DNA from: Citricoccus sp. SGAir0253
Lineage (GTDB): Bacteria; Actinomycetota; Actinomycetes; Actinomycetales; Micrococcaceae
Length of the DNA: 64,000 bases
Direction: 5' to 3'
Assembly: GCF_005877055.1 (NCBI RefSeq)
Contig: NZ_CP039424.1
Span: 744,001 to 808,000 of the forward strand
Shown here: in pieces, positions 15,831 through 23,339 of the stretch
Layout: each line of letters starts with the position of its first letter
Position numbering within the stretch: position 1 is the stretch's first letter
Notes under the pieces: model-generated
What the model was told of the DNA's origin: nothing
The model's input: only the letters and a program-made list of their open reading frames with translations
The model's database searches: none
Made by a program: the position numbers and the translations under genes

Positions 15831-15888
15831 GTGGCCAGCGTGCCACGGGCTCCGGAGCGGACGCCATGGGGAGGACTCCCCATGCTGC

Positions 15889-16281
15889 CTAGGAGGCGGG
15901 GCCCTCCTCGGGCGTGTCCGACGTCTCTCCGGCATGCCGCTCGCGGTCCCTCAGCTCTGCCTCCCGGCGGTCCAGCTCGGCCTGGCGGGCCTGCTGCTGG
16001 CGCTGGACGTTGAGCTGGCGTAGGAAGGCCGCGTCGTCGTCGGGCGAGGACGGCCGGGGCCCGGCGGCCGGACGGCCGCCCGGGCCGCCCCCGCGGGACC
16101 GGGCCCGGCCGAGGAAGAGCCACAGCAGCGCCCCGACGAGCGGCAGCAGGACGATGAGCAGGATCCAGGCGGCCTTGGGGAACGCCCGCACCTGGTGCCG
16201 GGGGGTCATCAGGCACTCGATGAACGCGTAGATGACGACGCCGACGGCGACGATGCCGAGGGGGATCAGGTAGCGGGGCAT
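15889..16281 (-). CDS. PLD-nuclease N-terminal domain-like small membrane protein
   Basis: The 130-residue protein has two membrane helices in its first 60 residues (YLIPLGIVAVGVVIYAFIEC and AWILLIVLLPLVGALLWLFL) and a charged coiled-coil C-terminus (FLRQLNVQRQQQARQAELDR). The helix pair matches the PLDc_N domain of actinobacterial membrane proteins. Function unknown. I place the start at the ATG at 16281, 7 bases after a TAGAAT -10 element, giving a leaderless mRNA; an ATG three codons upstream is also in frame. Confidence 0.75.
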   Translation of the reverse strand: MPRYLIPLGIVAVGVVIYAFIECLMTPRHQVRAFPKAAWILLIVLLPLVGALLWLFLGRARSRGGGPGGRPAAGPRPSSPDDDAAFLRQLNVQRQQQARQAELDRREAELRDRERHAGETSDTPEEGPAS

Positions 16282-16317
16282 GTGAACCATTCTACGGACC
16301 CCCGGTAGACTGTGCAG
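16282..16317. promoter_or_regulatory. Compact divergent leaderless promoter pair
   Basis: On the minus strand TAGAAT (16294-16289) lies 7 bases before the ATG at 16281. On the plus strand TAGACT (16306-16311) lies 6 bases before the GTG at 16318. The two -10 elements are 11 bases apart, so each promoter's upstream contacts overlap the other and only one polymerase could bind at a time. Confidence 0.6.
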
Positions 16318-16611
16318 GTGCGTCTAGTGAAGTATGCGTTGGTCCGCCTGGCCGTCTTCTTCGTGGTCTGGGGTGCCTGCATGCTGCTGGGCCTCGGCTG
16401 GGTCTTCTCCACGATCGCCGCGGCCGTCATCGCCCTCGCCGCCGGCTACCTGTTCTTCAACGACCTGCGCACCGGCGCCGCCCGGGACGTCGCGGACAAG
16501 TGGGAGGGCCGCCAGCGCGCCGCCCAGCGCGGCCGGACCGAGCAGGCGGACATGGACGCCGAGGACGCCTACACCGAGGGCCGCTACCCGGAGCCCGGGC
16601 AGGACCGCTAG
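16318..16611 (+). CDS. DUF4229-type small membrane protein
   Basis: The 97-residue protein has two membrane helices (ALVRLAVFFVVWGACMLLGL and FSTIAAAVIALAAGYLFF) and an acidic/basic C-terminal tail. The pattern MRLVKYALVRLAVF at the start fits DUF4229 proteins, which lie beside men genes in many actinobacteria. Of three in-frame GTG codons, 16318 is chosen because it lies 6 bases after a TAGACT -10 and gives the family N-terminus. It overlaps the end of convergent menA by 4 bases. Confidence 0.75.
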   Translation: MRLVKYALVRLAVFFVVWGACMLLGLGWVFSTIAAAVIALAAGYLFFNDLRTGAARDVADKWEGRQRAAQRGRTEQADMDAEDAYTEGRYPEPGQDR

Positions 16612-17477
16612 GCCACGAGCCCCACGGTGAACAGCACCGCGTAGGCCAGCCCGAGGACGCCGGTGAGCCTGAGCACCGGGATCAGGTCCCGGCGCTCGGT
16701 CGAGGCGAGCATGGTGCGGGCCGGCCGCACGGCCACGGCCCCGGCGAGCAGCACGAGCCACAGCCACGGGTGCTCCCCGGTGAACGCGAGCGGCAGCACG
16801 AGGGCCACGGCGACCATCGCCACGTAGGACCAGCGCGCGGCCGTGTCGCCCAGCCGCACGGCCAGGGTGCGCTTGCCGGCCTCGCGGTCCGTGGGGATGT
16901 CCCGGACGTTGTTGGCCATCAGCAGCGCCGTGGAGAGCAGCCCGCAGCCCACGGCGCCGGCCCAGGCCGGTCCGGAGACGGCGAGGGCCTGCGTGTACGT
17001 GGTGCCGAGCACGGCGACCAGGCCGAAGAACACGAACACGAACACCTCGCCGAGCCCGAGGTAGCCGTAGGGGCGCCGCCCGCCCGTGTAGTACCACGCG
17101 GCGGCCACGGCGAGGACCCCGACGGCGATGAGCCACCACGTGCCCGCCCACGCCACGAGGGCCAGGCCGGCCAGGCACGCCAGCCCGAAGCACGCGAAGG
17201 CGGCCGCCTTCACCTGCCCCGCGGGGGCGGCCCCCGAGCCGGTGAGCCGCAGGGGCCCGACCCTCACGTCGTCGGTGCCGCGGATGCCGTCCGAGTAGTC
17301 GTTGGCGTAGTTCACCCCGACCTGCAGGGCCAGGGCCACCACGAGCGCCAGCACCGCCCGGCCGGCGTGGAAGCCCCCGAGCTCCCACGCGGCGGCGGAG
17401 CCCACCAGGACCGGCGCCACCGCCATCGGCAGGGTGCGCAGCCGGGCACCGGCGATCCACTGGGCGGCTGTGGCCAT
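16608..17477 (-). CDS. menA: 1,4-dihydroxy-2-naphthoate polyprenyltransferase
   Basis: MenA joins the prenyl chain to 1,4-dihydroxy-2-naphthoate in the membrane, giving demethylmenaquinone. The 289-residue protein has about eight membrane helices. The first Asp-rich prenyl diphosphate motif is NYANDYSDGIRGTDD and the second is NNVRDIPTDREAGKRTLAVRLG. Start: ATG at 17477, with GGAGGA 7 bases upstream; two upstream ATGs in frame lack such a site. It lies downstream of menE on the same strand across a 227-base gap that holds a repeat array. Confidence 0.92.
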   Translation of the reverse strand: MATAAQWIAGARLRTLPMAVAPVLVGSAAAWELGGFHAGRAVLALVVALALQVGVNYANDYSDGIRGTDDVRVGPLRLTGSGAAPAGQVKAAAFACFGLACLAGLALVAWAGTWWLIAVGVLAVAAAWYYTGGRRPYGYLGLGEVFVFVFFGLVAVLGTTYTQALAVSGPAWAGAVGCGLLSTALLMANNVRDIPTDREAGKRTLAVRLGDTAARWSYVAMVAVALVLPLAFTGEHPWLWLVLLAGAVAVRPARTMLASTERRDLIPVLRLTGVLGLAYAVLFTVGLVA

Positions 17478-17648
17478 GGCGGGGTCCTCCATCGGGAATC
17501 CATCGGGCACGGGCGAGCGTGCGGGTCAGCCTCCCATTCTTCCACCGGCGGGCGCCCGTCCCGGCCCCGCCCCGCTCCCGGGTCACGAACCGTGGATGCG
17601 GCGGCCGCGCACCCGTGGTCCGCGACCCGGGAACCGGGTCGGAACCGC

Positions 17649-17658
17649 GGGGGGGGGG
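17649..17658. repeat. Ten-base G run beside the tandem repeat
   Basis: Ten consecutive G residues precede the 14-base repeats in the menE-menA gap. Such runs vary in length during replication and sequencing. The remainder of the gap (17478-17648) holds GC-rich non-coding sequence with no other recognised element. Confidence 0.6.
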
Positions 17659-17714
17659 CGGGTCAGGGGTGGCGGGTCAGGGGCGGCGGGCCAGGGGCGG
17701 CGGGTCAGGGGCGG
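17659..17714. repeat. Four tandem copies of a 14-bp unit overlapping the menE stop
   Basis: Units start at 17659, 17673, 17687 and 17701 and read CGGGTCAGGGGCGG with one substitution each in copies 1 and 3. The menE stop codon (complement of TCA, 17705-17707) lies inside copy 4. Because 14 is not a multiple of 3, copy number changes would alter the downstream sequence but not menE itself. Confidence 0.85.
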
Positions 17715-18880
17715 CGCGCGGCCAGGCGCCCGAGCAGGGCCCGGCGGTCCGCCTTGCCGTTAGGCAGCAGCGGCAGCGCCTCGAGCGTCAGCCACGCCTT
17801 GGGCACCGCGGCGGGGCCGAGGGCCTCGCGGACGGCCCGGCGCGCGGCGGCCTCGTCCCAGTCCGGCGCCGCACCCGGGCCGAGCGCCACGGCGGCGCCC
17901 ACGCGCTGGCCCCACTCGTCGTCGGGGATCCCGCCGACGAAGGCCGCCCGCACGCCGGGCAACGCCTCGAGGACGGACTGCACGCGCGCCGCGGAGACCT
18001 TCACGCCGCCGGTGATGAGCACGTCGTCCACGCGGCCGGTGACGGTGACCCGCTGGTCCCCGGGGGGGCCCGCGACGGTGCCGGTGTCCTCGGTGAGGTA
18101 CCAGCGCGCACCGGGGCCGGCGCCGAAGTGGGCGGCCGTGCGCCACGGGTCGTCGAGGTAGCCGGCGGCCACCACCGGGCCGGACAGCCGCAGCCGGGGG
18201 ACGTCGCCGGGCGTCAGGGCCGCGACCACGCCCTCGAGCGGGACGCCGTCGTAGACGCAGCCGCCGCAGGTCTCGCTCATGCCGTAGGTCAGGTGCAGGG
18301 CGATGCCCGCGTCGGCGGCCGCCGCCCGCACCGCGTCGGGCACGCGGGCCCCGCCGACCAGCACCGCGTCGAAGGTGCGCAGCGCGTCGAGCCCCGGGCC
18401 GGCGTCGGGCGCCAGCAGGCGGGCCAGCTGGGTGGGGACGAGGGAGACGGCGCGGAAGCCGGTGCCGCGCTCCAGCCGGTCGGTGGCCTCGGCGAAGGCG
18501 CGCGCGGTGAACGGGCCGGGTTCCACCGCCACGGGCGCCGTGCTCGCCGCGATCGAGCGGGACAGCACCGCCAGGCCGGCCACGAACTGCGGGCCGACCG
18601 CGAGCAGCCACTGCCCCTCGCCGCCGATCCGCGCGGCCGTCGCCCGCGCGGAGGCGGCCAGGGCCTCGCGGGTGAGCAGGGTCTGCTTGGGGGTGCCGGT
18701 GGACCCGGAGGTGCGCACGACCGCGACGACGCCGGCCGACCCGCCGCGCGCGGGGTCGAGGGCCTCGGGGCGGGGCAGGACGCGGCCGTCGGCGGTGAGC
18801 TCGACGGGCGGGCCGGAGCCGTCCAGGGCGGCGGCCAGGGCCCCGCGCGCACGGTCCAGGGACTCCGGGGCCAGGGGCAT
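17705..18880 (-). CDS. menE: o-Succinylbenzoate-CoA ligase
   Basis: MenE activates o-succinylbenzoate with ATP and CoA. The 391-residue protein has the AMP-binding P-loop VVRTSGSTGTPKQTLLT near residue 55, LTYGMSETCGGCVYDG, YLTEDTGTV and the C-terminal GRVDDVLITGGVKVS and PNGKADRRAL (catalytic Lys). It is shorter than typical acyl-CoA synthetases, as is usual for actinobacterial MenE. ATG at 18880 overlaps the menB stop by one base, so menB-menE form one unit. Confidence 0.92.
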   Translation of the reverse strand: MPLAPESLDRARGALAAALDGSGPPVELTADGRVLPRPEALDPARGGSAGVVAVVRTSGSTGTPKQTLLTREALAASARATAARIGGEGQWLLAVGPQFVAGLAVLSRSIAASTAPVAVEPGPFTARAFAEATDRLERGTGFRAVSLVPTQLARLLAPDAGPGLDALRTFDAVLVGGARVPDAVRAAAADAGIALHLTYGMSETCGGCVYDGVPLEGVVAALTPGDVPRLRLSGPVVAAGYLDDPWRTAAHFGAGPGARWYLTEDTGTVAGPPGDQRVTVTGRVDDVLITGGVKVSAARVQSVLEALPGVRAAFVGGIPDDEWGQRVGAAVALGPGAAPDWDEAAARRAVREALGPAAVPKAWLTLEALPLLPNGKADRRALLGRLAARRP

Positions 18881-19842
18881 CAGAAGTGGTACGGGAAGGC
18901 CGACCAGTCCGGGTCCCGCTTCTGCAGGAACGCGTCCCGGCCCTCCACGGCCTCGTCCGTCATGTAGGCCAGCCGGGTCGCCTCGCCGGCGAAGACCTGC
19001 TGCCCGGCCAGGCCGTCGTCGGCCAGGTTGAAGGCGAACTTCAGCATCCGGATGGCCTGCGGGGACTGCCGGTTGATGTCCGCGGCGTACTCCAGGGCGA
19101 CCTCCTCGAGCCGGGCGTGCTCCACGGCCTCGTTGACGGCGCCCATCGCCACCATGTCCTCGGCGGAGTACTCGCGGGCCAGGAAGAAGATGGCCCGGGC
19201 GTTCTTCTGGCCGACCTGGCGGGCCAGCAGGGCCGAGCCGTAGCCGGCGTCGAAGGAGCCCACGGTGGCGTCCGTCTGCTTGAACCGCCCGTGCTCGCGG
19301 GAGGCGATCGTCAGGTCCGCGACCACGTGCAGCGAGTGCCCGCCGCCGGCCGCCCAGCCGTTGACCACGGCGATGACCGGCTTGGGGGTGGTGCGGATCA
19401 GCCGCTGGACTTCGAGGATGTGCAGGCGGCCGGCGCGCGCGGGGTCGATCGTCTCCGCCGAGGTGCCCTCGGCGTAGCGGTAGCCGTCGCGGCCGCGGAT
19501 GCGCTGGTCGCCGCCGGAGCAGAAGGAGTGCCCGCCGTCCTTGGGGGAGGGGCCGTTGCCGGTGAGCAGGATGCAGCCCACGTCCGGGGTCATCCGGGCG
19601 TGGTCGAGGGCGCGGTAGAGCTCGTCCACGGTGCCCGGGCGGAAGGCGTTGCGCACCTCGGGCCGGTCGAAGGCGATCCGCACGGTGCCCAGGTCCCGCA
19701 CCACCGCGCCGGACGCGTCGCGCTCGACCTGCCGGTGGTAGGTGATGTCCTCGAAGTCGAAGCCCTCGACCACGCGCCAGCGCGTGGGGTCGAAGACGTC
19801 GGAGACGCGGGCGGGCAGGTCGGGGTGCTGTGCGGTGCTCAC
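18880..19842 (-). CDS. menB: 1,4-dihydroxy-2-naphthoyl-CoA synthase
   Basis: MenB closes the second naphthoquinone ring. The 320-residue crotonase-fold protein shows LTGNGPSPKDGGHSFCSGGD (oxyanion hole and bicarbonate/active-site region), NGWAAGGGHSLHVVADLT and TVGSFDAGYGSALLARQVG, all MenB signatures, and the C-terminal FLQKRDPDWSAFPYHF. The GTG at 19842 is preceded by TAGACT with a 7-base gap, predicting a leaderless mRNA for menB-menE. Confidence 0.95.
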   Translation of the reverse strand: MSTAQHPDLPARVSDVFDPTRWRVVEGFDFEDITYHRQVERDASGAVVRDLGTVRIAFDRPEVRNAFRPGTVDELYRALDHARMTPDVGCILLTGNGPSPKDGGHSFCSGGDQRIRGRDGYRYAEGTSAETIDPARAGRLHILEVQRLIRTTPKPVIAVVNGWAAGGGHSLHVVADLTIASREHGRFKQTDATVGSFDAGYGSALLARQVGQKNARAIFFLAREYSAEDMVAMGAVNEAVEHARLEEVALEYAADINRQSPQAIRMLKFAFNLADDGLAGQQVFAGEATRLAYMTDEAVEGRDAFLQKRDPDWSAFPYHF

Positions 19843-19855
19843 CCGGTCGAGTCTA
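19843..19855 (-). promoter_or_regulatory. Leaderless promoter -10 element of menB-menE
   Basis: The minus strand reads TAGACT (19855-19850) followed by 7 bases and the GTG start at 19842. Confidence 0.55.
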
Positions 19856-19876
19856 GCCAGCCGGCCCCGGACGGGA

Positions 19877-19915
19877 CCGGCCCGGCGGATCCCGTGACGG
19901 GACCCGCCGGGCCGG
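19877..19915. terminator. Terminator hairpin between the MHS transporter gene and menB
   Basis: A 12-bp perfect stem (CCGGCCCGGCGG at 19877-19888 with its complement at 19904-19915) encloses a second 6-bp palindromic stem (TCCCGT/ACGGGA). It lies 38 bases past the transporter stop and before the menB promoter. Confidence 0.7.
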
Positions 19916-19953
19916 CGTGTGTGCGTGGGTGTGCCGGGGAGGCGGCGGGCGGC

Positions 19954-21507
19954 TCAGCCCACCGGGGCGCGGTCCCCGTCCTCGTGCCCGGCCACGCCGT
20001 CGCGGCCGGTGCGGGCGGCCTCGCGGGCGTCCGCGGCCACGGCGAGCATCTCCTCCTCGGCCATGGCGCGCTGCTCGGGCTGGCGCCCCTGCTCGAGCGC
20101 GGTCTCGGCCGGGGACCCGGGGACCACGGCGGAGCCCACGGCACCGGGCACCTCGGAGCCGCGCAGGGACGCCCCCGCGGTCTCGCGCATGAACCACACG
20201 CTGACCAGGCCCAGGGCGCAGGCGGCCATCATGTAGTAGGCCGGGAACCGCACGTCCCCGGTGGCGCCGATGGCCCACTCGTTGACGAGCGCGGCGGTGC
20301 CGCCGAACAGCGAGGTGGCGATGTTGTAGGTGATCGCGAAGCCGGAGAACCGGGCCTGGGTGGGGAACATCGCCGGGAAGGTGGCGGTGATGGTGGACAG
20401 CTGCGGGATGTACAGCAGCCCCAGGACCGCGAAGCCCAGGATGGCCAGGCCGAAGGACATGCCCATGAGCATGAACATGGGGATGGCCAGCAGGATGATG
20501 CCGCCGAGGGAGAGGTACCAGGACGGCTTGCGGCCGAAGCGGTCGGACAGCGCGCCGGACCACGGCATGAGCGTCATCATGGCCACCTCGCCGATGAGGA
20601 TGACCGCGAGCCCCGCGGAGGACGGCAGCCCGATCTGCTGCTCCAGGTAGGTGGGCATGTAGGACAGCAGCGTGTAGTTCACCACGTTGAGCGAGATGAC
20701 CAGGCCGGTCATGACGAGCATGGGCTTCCAGTGCTCGCGGAACAGGGCCGGCAGGGAGGGGGCCTGCGCCGCCTCCGCCCCGGCGTCCTCGCCGTTCATC
20801 TCCTCGTAGACCGGGGTGTCGTCCAGCCTCGAGCGCAGGTAGAACCCGATCAGGCCCATGGGCGCGGCGAGCAGGAACGGCAGCCGCCAGCCCCACGAGG
20901 ACATCTGCTCGGGGGAGAGCAGGACCTCCAGCAGCAGCATGGCCGCGGTGCCGAGGGCGAAGCCGCCGAGCGTGCCGAACTCCAGGAAGGAGCCGAAGAA
21001 CCCGCGGCGGCGGTCCGGGGCGTACTCGGACATGTAGGTGGCCGCGCCGCCGTACTCGCCGCCCGTGGAGAAGCCCTGCACCATGCGCAGCACGATCAGC
21101 AGCACGGGGGCCAGCACGCCGACCTGCTCGACGGTGGGCAGCACGCCGATGAGGAACGTGGCCCCGGACATCAGCAGGATGGTCAGCGCCAGGACGCCCT
21201 TGCGGCCCATCCGGTCGCCGAGCGGGCCCCACACGAGCCCGCCGAGGGGCCGGACGAGGAAGGAGACGGCGAACGTGGCCAGGGTCAGCAGCATGCCGCC
21301 CTCGCCGGGGAAGAAGTGCTGGGTGATGTACGCGGTGGCCACGGCGTACACGCCGTAGTCGTACCACTCGGTCGCGTTGCCGAGGGCGGAGGCGGCGGTG
21401 GCCTTGCGGACGGCCGCGTCGGGGGTCCGCGTCCGGGGCGGCCGGCTCGGCCGGGAGAAGCGGTTGCGGCGGGAGGGATGGTCGGTGCGGTGAGGAGTGG
21501 CAGACAC
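19954..21507 (-). CDS. MHS-family MFS transporter (proline/betaine or organic acid type)
   Basis: The 517-residue protein belongs to the metabolite:H+ symporter branch of the major facilitator superfamily. Signature segments are [20 protein letters not shown] in helix 1, [15 protein letters not shown] (loop 2-3 motif), [22 protein letters not shown] in helix 4-5 and [11 protein letters not shown] in the central loop. These fit ProP-like carriers of proline, betaine or carboxylic acids; the substrate is not decided. It has an Arg-rich N-terminal tail and a long acidic C-terminal tail. GTG at 21507 with AGGAAGAGA upstream. Confidence 0.88.
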   Translation of the reverse strand: MSATPHRTDHPSRRNRFSRPSRPPRTRTPDAAVRKATAASALGNATEWYDYGVYAVATAYITQHFFPGEGGMLLTLATFAVSFLVRPLGGLVWGPLGDRMGRKGVLALTILLMSGATFLIGVLPTVEQVGVLAPVLLIVLRMVQGFSTGGEYGGAATYMSEYAPDRRRGFFGSFLEFGTLGGFALGTAAMLLLEVLLSPEQMSSWGWRLPFLLAAPMGLIGFYLRSRLDDTPVYEEMNGEDAGAEAAQAPSLPALFREHWKPMLVMTGLVISLNVVNYTLLSYMPTYLEQQIGLPSSAGLAVILIGEVAMMTLMPWSGALSDRFGRKPSWYLSLGGIILLAIPMFMLMGMSFGLAILGFAVLGLLYIPQLSTITATFPAMFPTQARFSGFAITYNIATSLFGGTAALVNEWAIGATGDVRFPAYYMMAACALGLVSVWFMRETAGASLRGSEVPGAVGSAVVPGSPAETALEQGRQPEQRAMAEEEMLAVAADAREAARTGRDGVAGHEDGDRAPVG

Positions 21508-21624
21508 GGAGGTCTCTTCCTGTGCGGTTCACCCCGTCAGGGGTGTTCCGGGGCGGTTCCCACGGTGGGCCCGGCGCAGGGGCACCGGGGGCGGGGGACC
21601 CGGTCCCGGGTCGACAAGGCCCTG

Positions 21625-21654
21625 ACGGTAGCGAACCTCGCCCCGTCCGGCCAA
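21625..21654 (-). promoter_or_regulatory. Promoter for the MHS transporter gene
   Basis: On the minus strand TTGGCC (21654-21649) and TACCGT (21630-21625) are separated by 18 bases, a good -35/-10 pair. It predicts a leader of about 110 bases. Confidence 0.45.
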
Positions 21655-21675
21655 ATCCGGTGGCACAGTGGTGAC

Positions 21676-22389
21676 ATGGACTGGGACGGCGCGGTGAACG
21701 CGCACCACGTGCTCGGCGGGCTCTACCGGATGGGCCGGCAGGAGTGGCTGACGGAGGCCGGCTGGCGGCACCTGCGCGAGGACGGTATCACCACCGTCAT
21801 CGACCTGCGGGACGCCTCCGAGCGCACCCGCCGGCCCACCGACCCCGTGGTCGGCGAGGCCGCCCGGGCGGGGATCGAGGTGCTCCACCGCCCGGTCGAG
21901 GACCAGGACGTGGCGGAGTACATGGCCCCCGCGCTCGCCGCCGGCGCGCCCTACCCCAACCACCCGCGGTACTACCCGGCGGCCCTGCGCCACTTCCCGG
22001 ACCGGCTGGCCCGGGTCTTCGCGGCGGTCGCCGCCGCGTCCGGCGGCGTGGTGCTGCACTGCTCGGCCGGCCGCGACCGCACCGGCCTGGTGGTCACCCT
22101 CGCCCTGCTGCTGGCGGACCGGCGGGACCTCGTGCTGCCGCAGTACGACGCCGGGGCGCGCGGCATCAACGACTGGCACCGCACCAGCCCCGTGCCGCAC
22201 CCCTACGAGCGGCACCTGGCGGGCGCGGAGCTCGAGGAGTTCCTGGCCGGCCGGCTGCAGGCCCTGCGGGAGTTCGCCGACTCCCTGCCGGACGCGGACG
22301 CCGTGGCGGCCCTGCTGCTCGGGCACGGGCTCTCCGCCGCCGAGCTGGAGGCGGTGCGCGCCAAGCTGCGCGGCACCACGGCCCGGTGA
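21676..22389 (+). CDS. Tyrosine-protein phosphatase (DSP/Siw14-like)
   Basis: The 237-residue protein carries the P-loop VVLHCSAGRDRTGLVV (C-x5-R) near residue 125 and an upstream TTVIDLRDASER segment as in the bacterial atypical tyrosine phosphatases (e.g. MptpB-like). Substrates may be phosphotyrosine, phosphoinositides or inositol pyrophosphates; this cannot be told. The start ATG at 21676 lies 6 bases after CACAGT, a weak match to the leaderless pattern. The stop overlaps the start of the following EamA gene. Confidence 0.85.
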   Translation: MDWDGAVNAHHVLGGLYRMGRQEWLTEAGWRHLREDGITTVIDLRDASERTRRPTDPVVGEAARAGIEVLHRPVEDQDVAEYMAPALAAGAPYPNHPRYYPAALRHFPDRLARVFAAVAAASGGVVLHCSAGRDRTGLVVTLALLLADRRDLVLPQYDAGARGINDWHRTSPVPHPYERHLAGAELEEFLAGRLQALREFADSLPDADAVAALLLGHGLSAAELEAVRAKLRGTTAR

Positions 22390-23339
22390 GCCCCTCGACC
22401 AACCCGCTGCCCGTCGTCGTCCCCGGGGCGCCCGCCCACCCGGGCGGCCCGGCGCCGCGGGACCTGGCGGCGGGGGTGGGGCTCGTCGTCGGGGCGTGCG
22501 TGTCCCTGCAGTTCGGGGCCGCGGTGGCCATCGCGCTCTTCCCGGCCCTGGGCAGCTGGGGCGTCACCACGCTGCGCCTCGGGCTGGCCGCGGTGGTCCT
22601 GCTCGCCGTCGCCCGGCCGCGCGTGCGGGGCTGGAGCCGGCGGCAGTGGACCGCGGTGGCGCTCTTCGGCACCTCCATGGGCGCGATGAACGGGGTCTTC
22701 TACGCCGCGATCGACCGCATCCCGCTCGGGGTGGCGGTGTCCATCGAGTTCCTCGGCCCGCTCGTGCTCGCCGCCGCCATGGCCCGCCGGCTGCTGGACG
22801 GGCTGTGGGTGGCGGTGGCCCTGGCCGGCATGGCCCTGCTCGCGGTGGACAGCGCCACCGGGGCGCGGGCGCTGGACCCGGTGGGCGTGGTGCTCGCGCT
22901 CGTGGCCGGCGCGTTCTGGATGGGCTACATCCTCGCGAGCAAGCGGGTGGGCGCGCTCGTGCCCGGCACCGGGGGACTGGCCGTCGCGCTCGTGGTGGGC
23001 ACCGCCGTCGTGCTCCCCCTCGGCGCCCCCGGTGCGGCCGGCGTCCTCGCGGACCCGGCGCTGCTGGGGATGGCGGTGGCGGTGGCCGTGCTGTCCTCGC
23101 TCGTGCCGTACACCTTCGAGCTCAACGCCCTGCGCCGGCTGCCGGCCCCGGTGTTCAGCATCCTGCTCAGCCTCGAGCCGGCGTTCGCCGCGCTGTTCGG
23201 CTGGCTGCTGCTGGGCCAGGAGTCCGGGCCGCTGCGCTCGGCGGCGATCGCGCTGGTGATCGCCGCCAGCGCCGGGGTCACGCTGACGGTGCGGCGGGCT
23301 GCGCCCCGGGCACGGGCACGGTGGCGCCGAAGGCGGTGA
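22386..23339 (+). CDS. EamA/DMT family exporter (RhtA-like)
   Basis: The 317-residue protein has ten hydrophobic segments in two EamA repeats; SMGAMNGVFYAAIDRIPLGV and SIEFLGPLVLAA in repeat 1 and SSLVPYTFELNALRRLPA and SILLSLEPAFAALFGWLLLG in repeat 2 are typical of the threonine/homoserine exporter RhtA group. The GTG at 22386 overlaps the phosphatase stop (GTGA). Its 3' end overlaps the convergent oligopeptidase gene by 62 bases, yet both C-termini look natural. Confidence 0.88.
   Translation: MSPSTNPLPVVVPGAPAHPGGPAPRDLAAGVGLVVGACVSLQFGAAVAIALFPALGSWGVTTLRLGLAAVVLLAVARPRVRGWSRRQWTAVALFGTSMGAMNGVFYAAIDRIPLGVAVSIEFLGPLVLAAAMARRLLDGLWVAVALAGMALLAVDSATGARALDPVGVVLALVAGAFWMGYILASKRVGALVPGTGGLAVALVVGTAVVLPLGAPGAAGVLADPALLGMAVAVAVLSSLVPYTFELNALRRLPAPVFSILLSLEPAFAALFGWLLLGQESGPLRSAAIALVIAASAGVTLTVRRAAPRARARWRRRR

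Noticed and set aside
17659-17714. Considered as a CRISPR-like array
   Set aside because: Units are 14 bases and directly adjacent with no spacers and no cas genes nearby.
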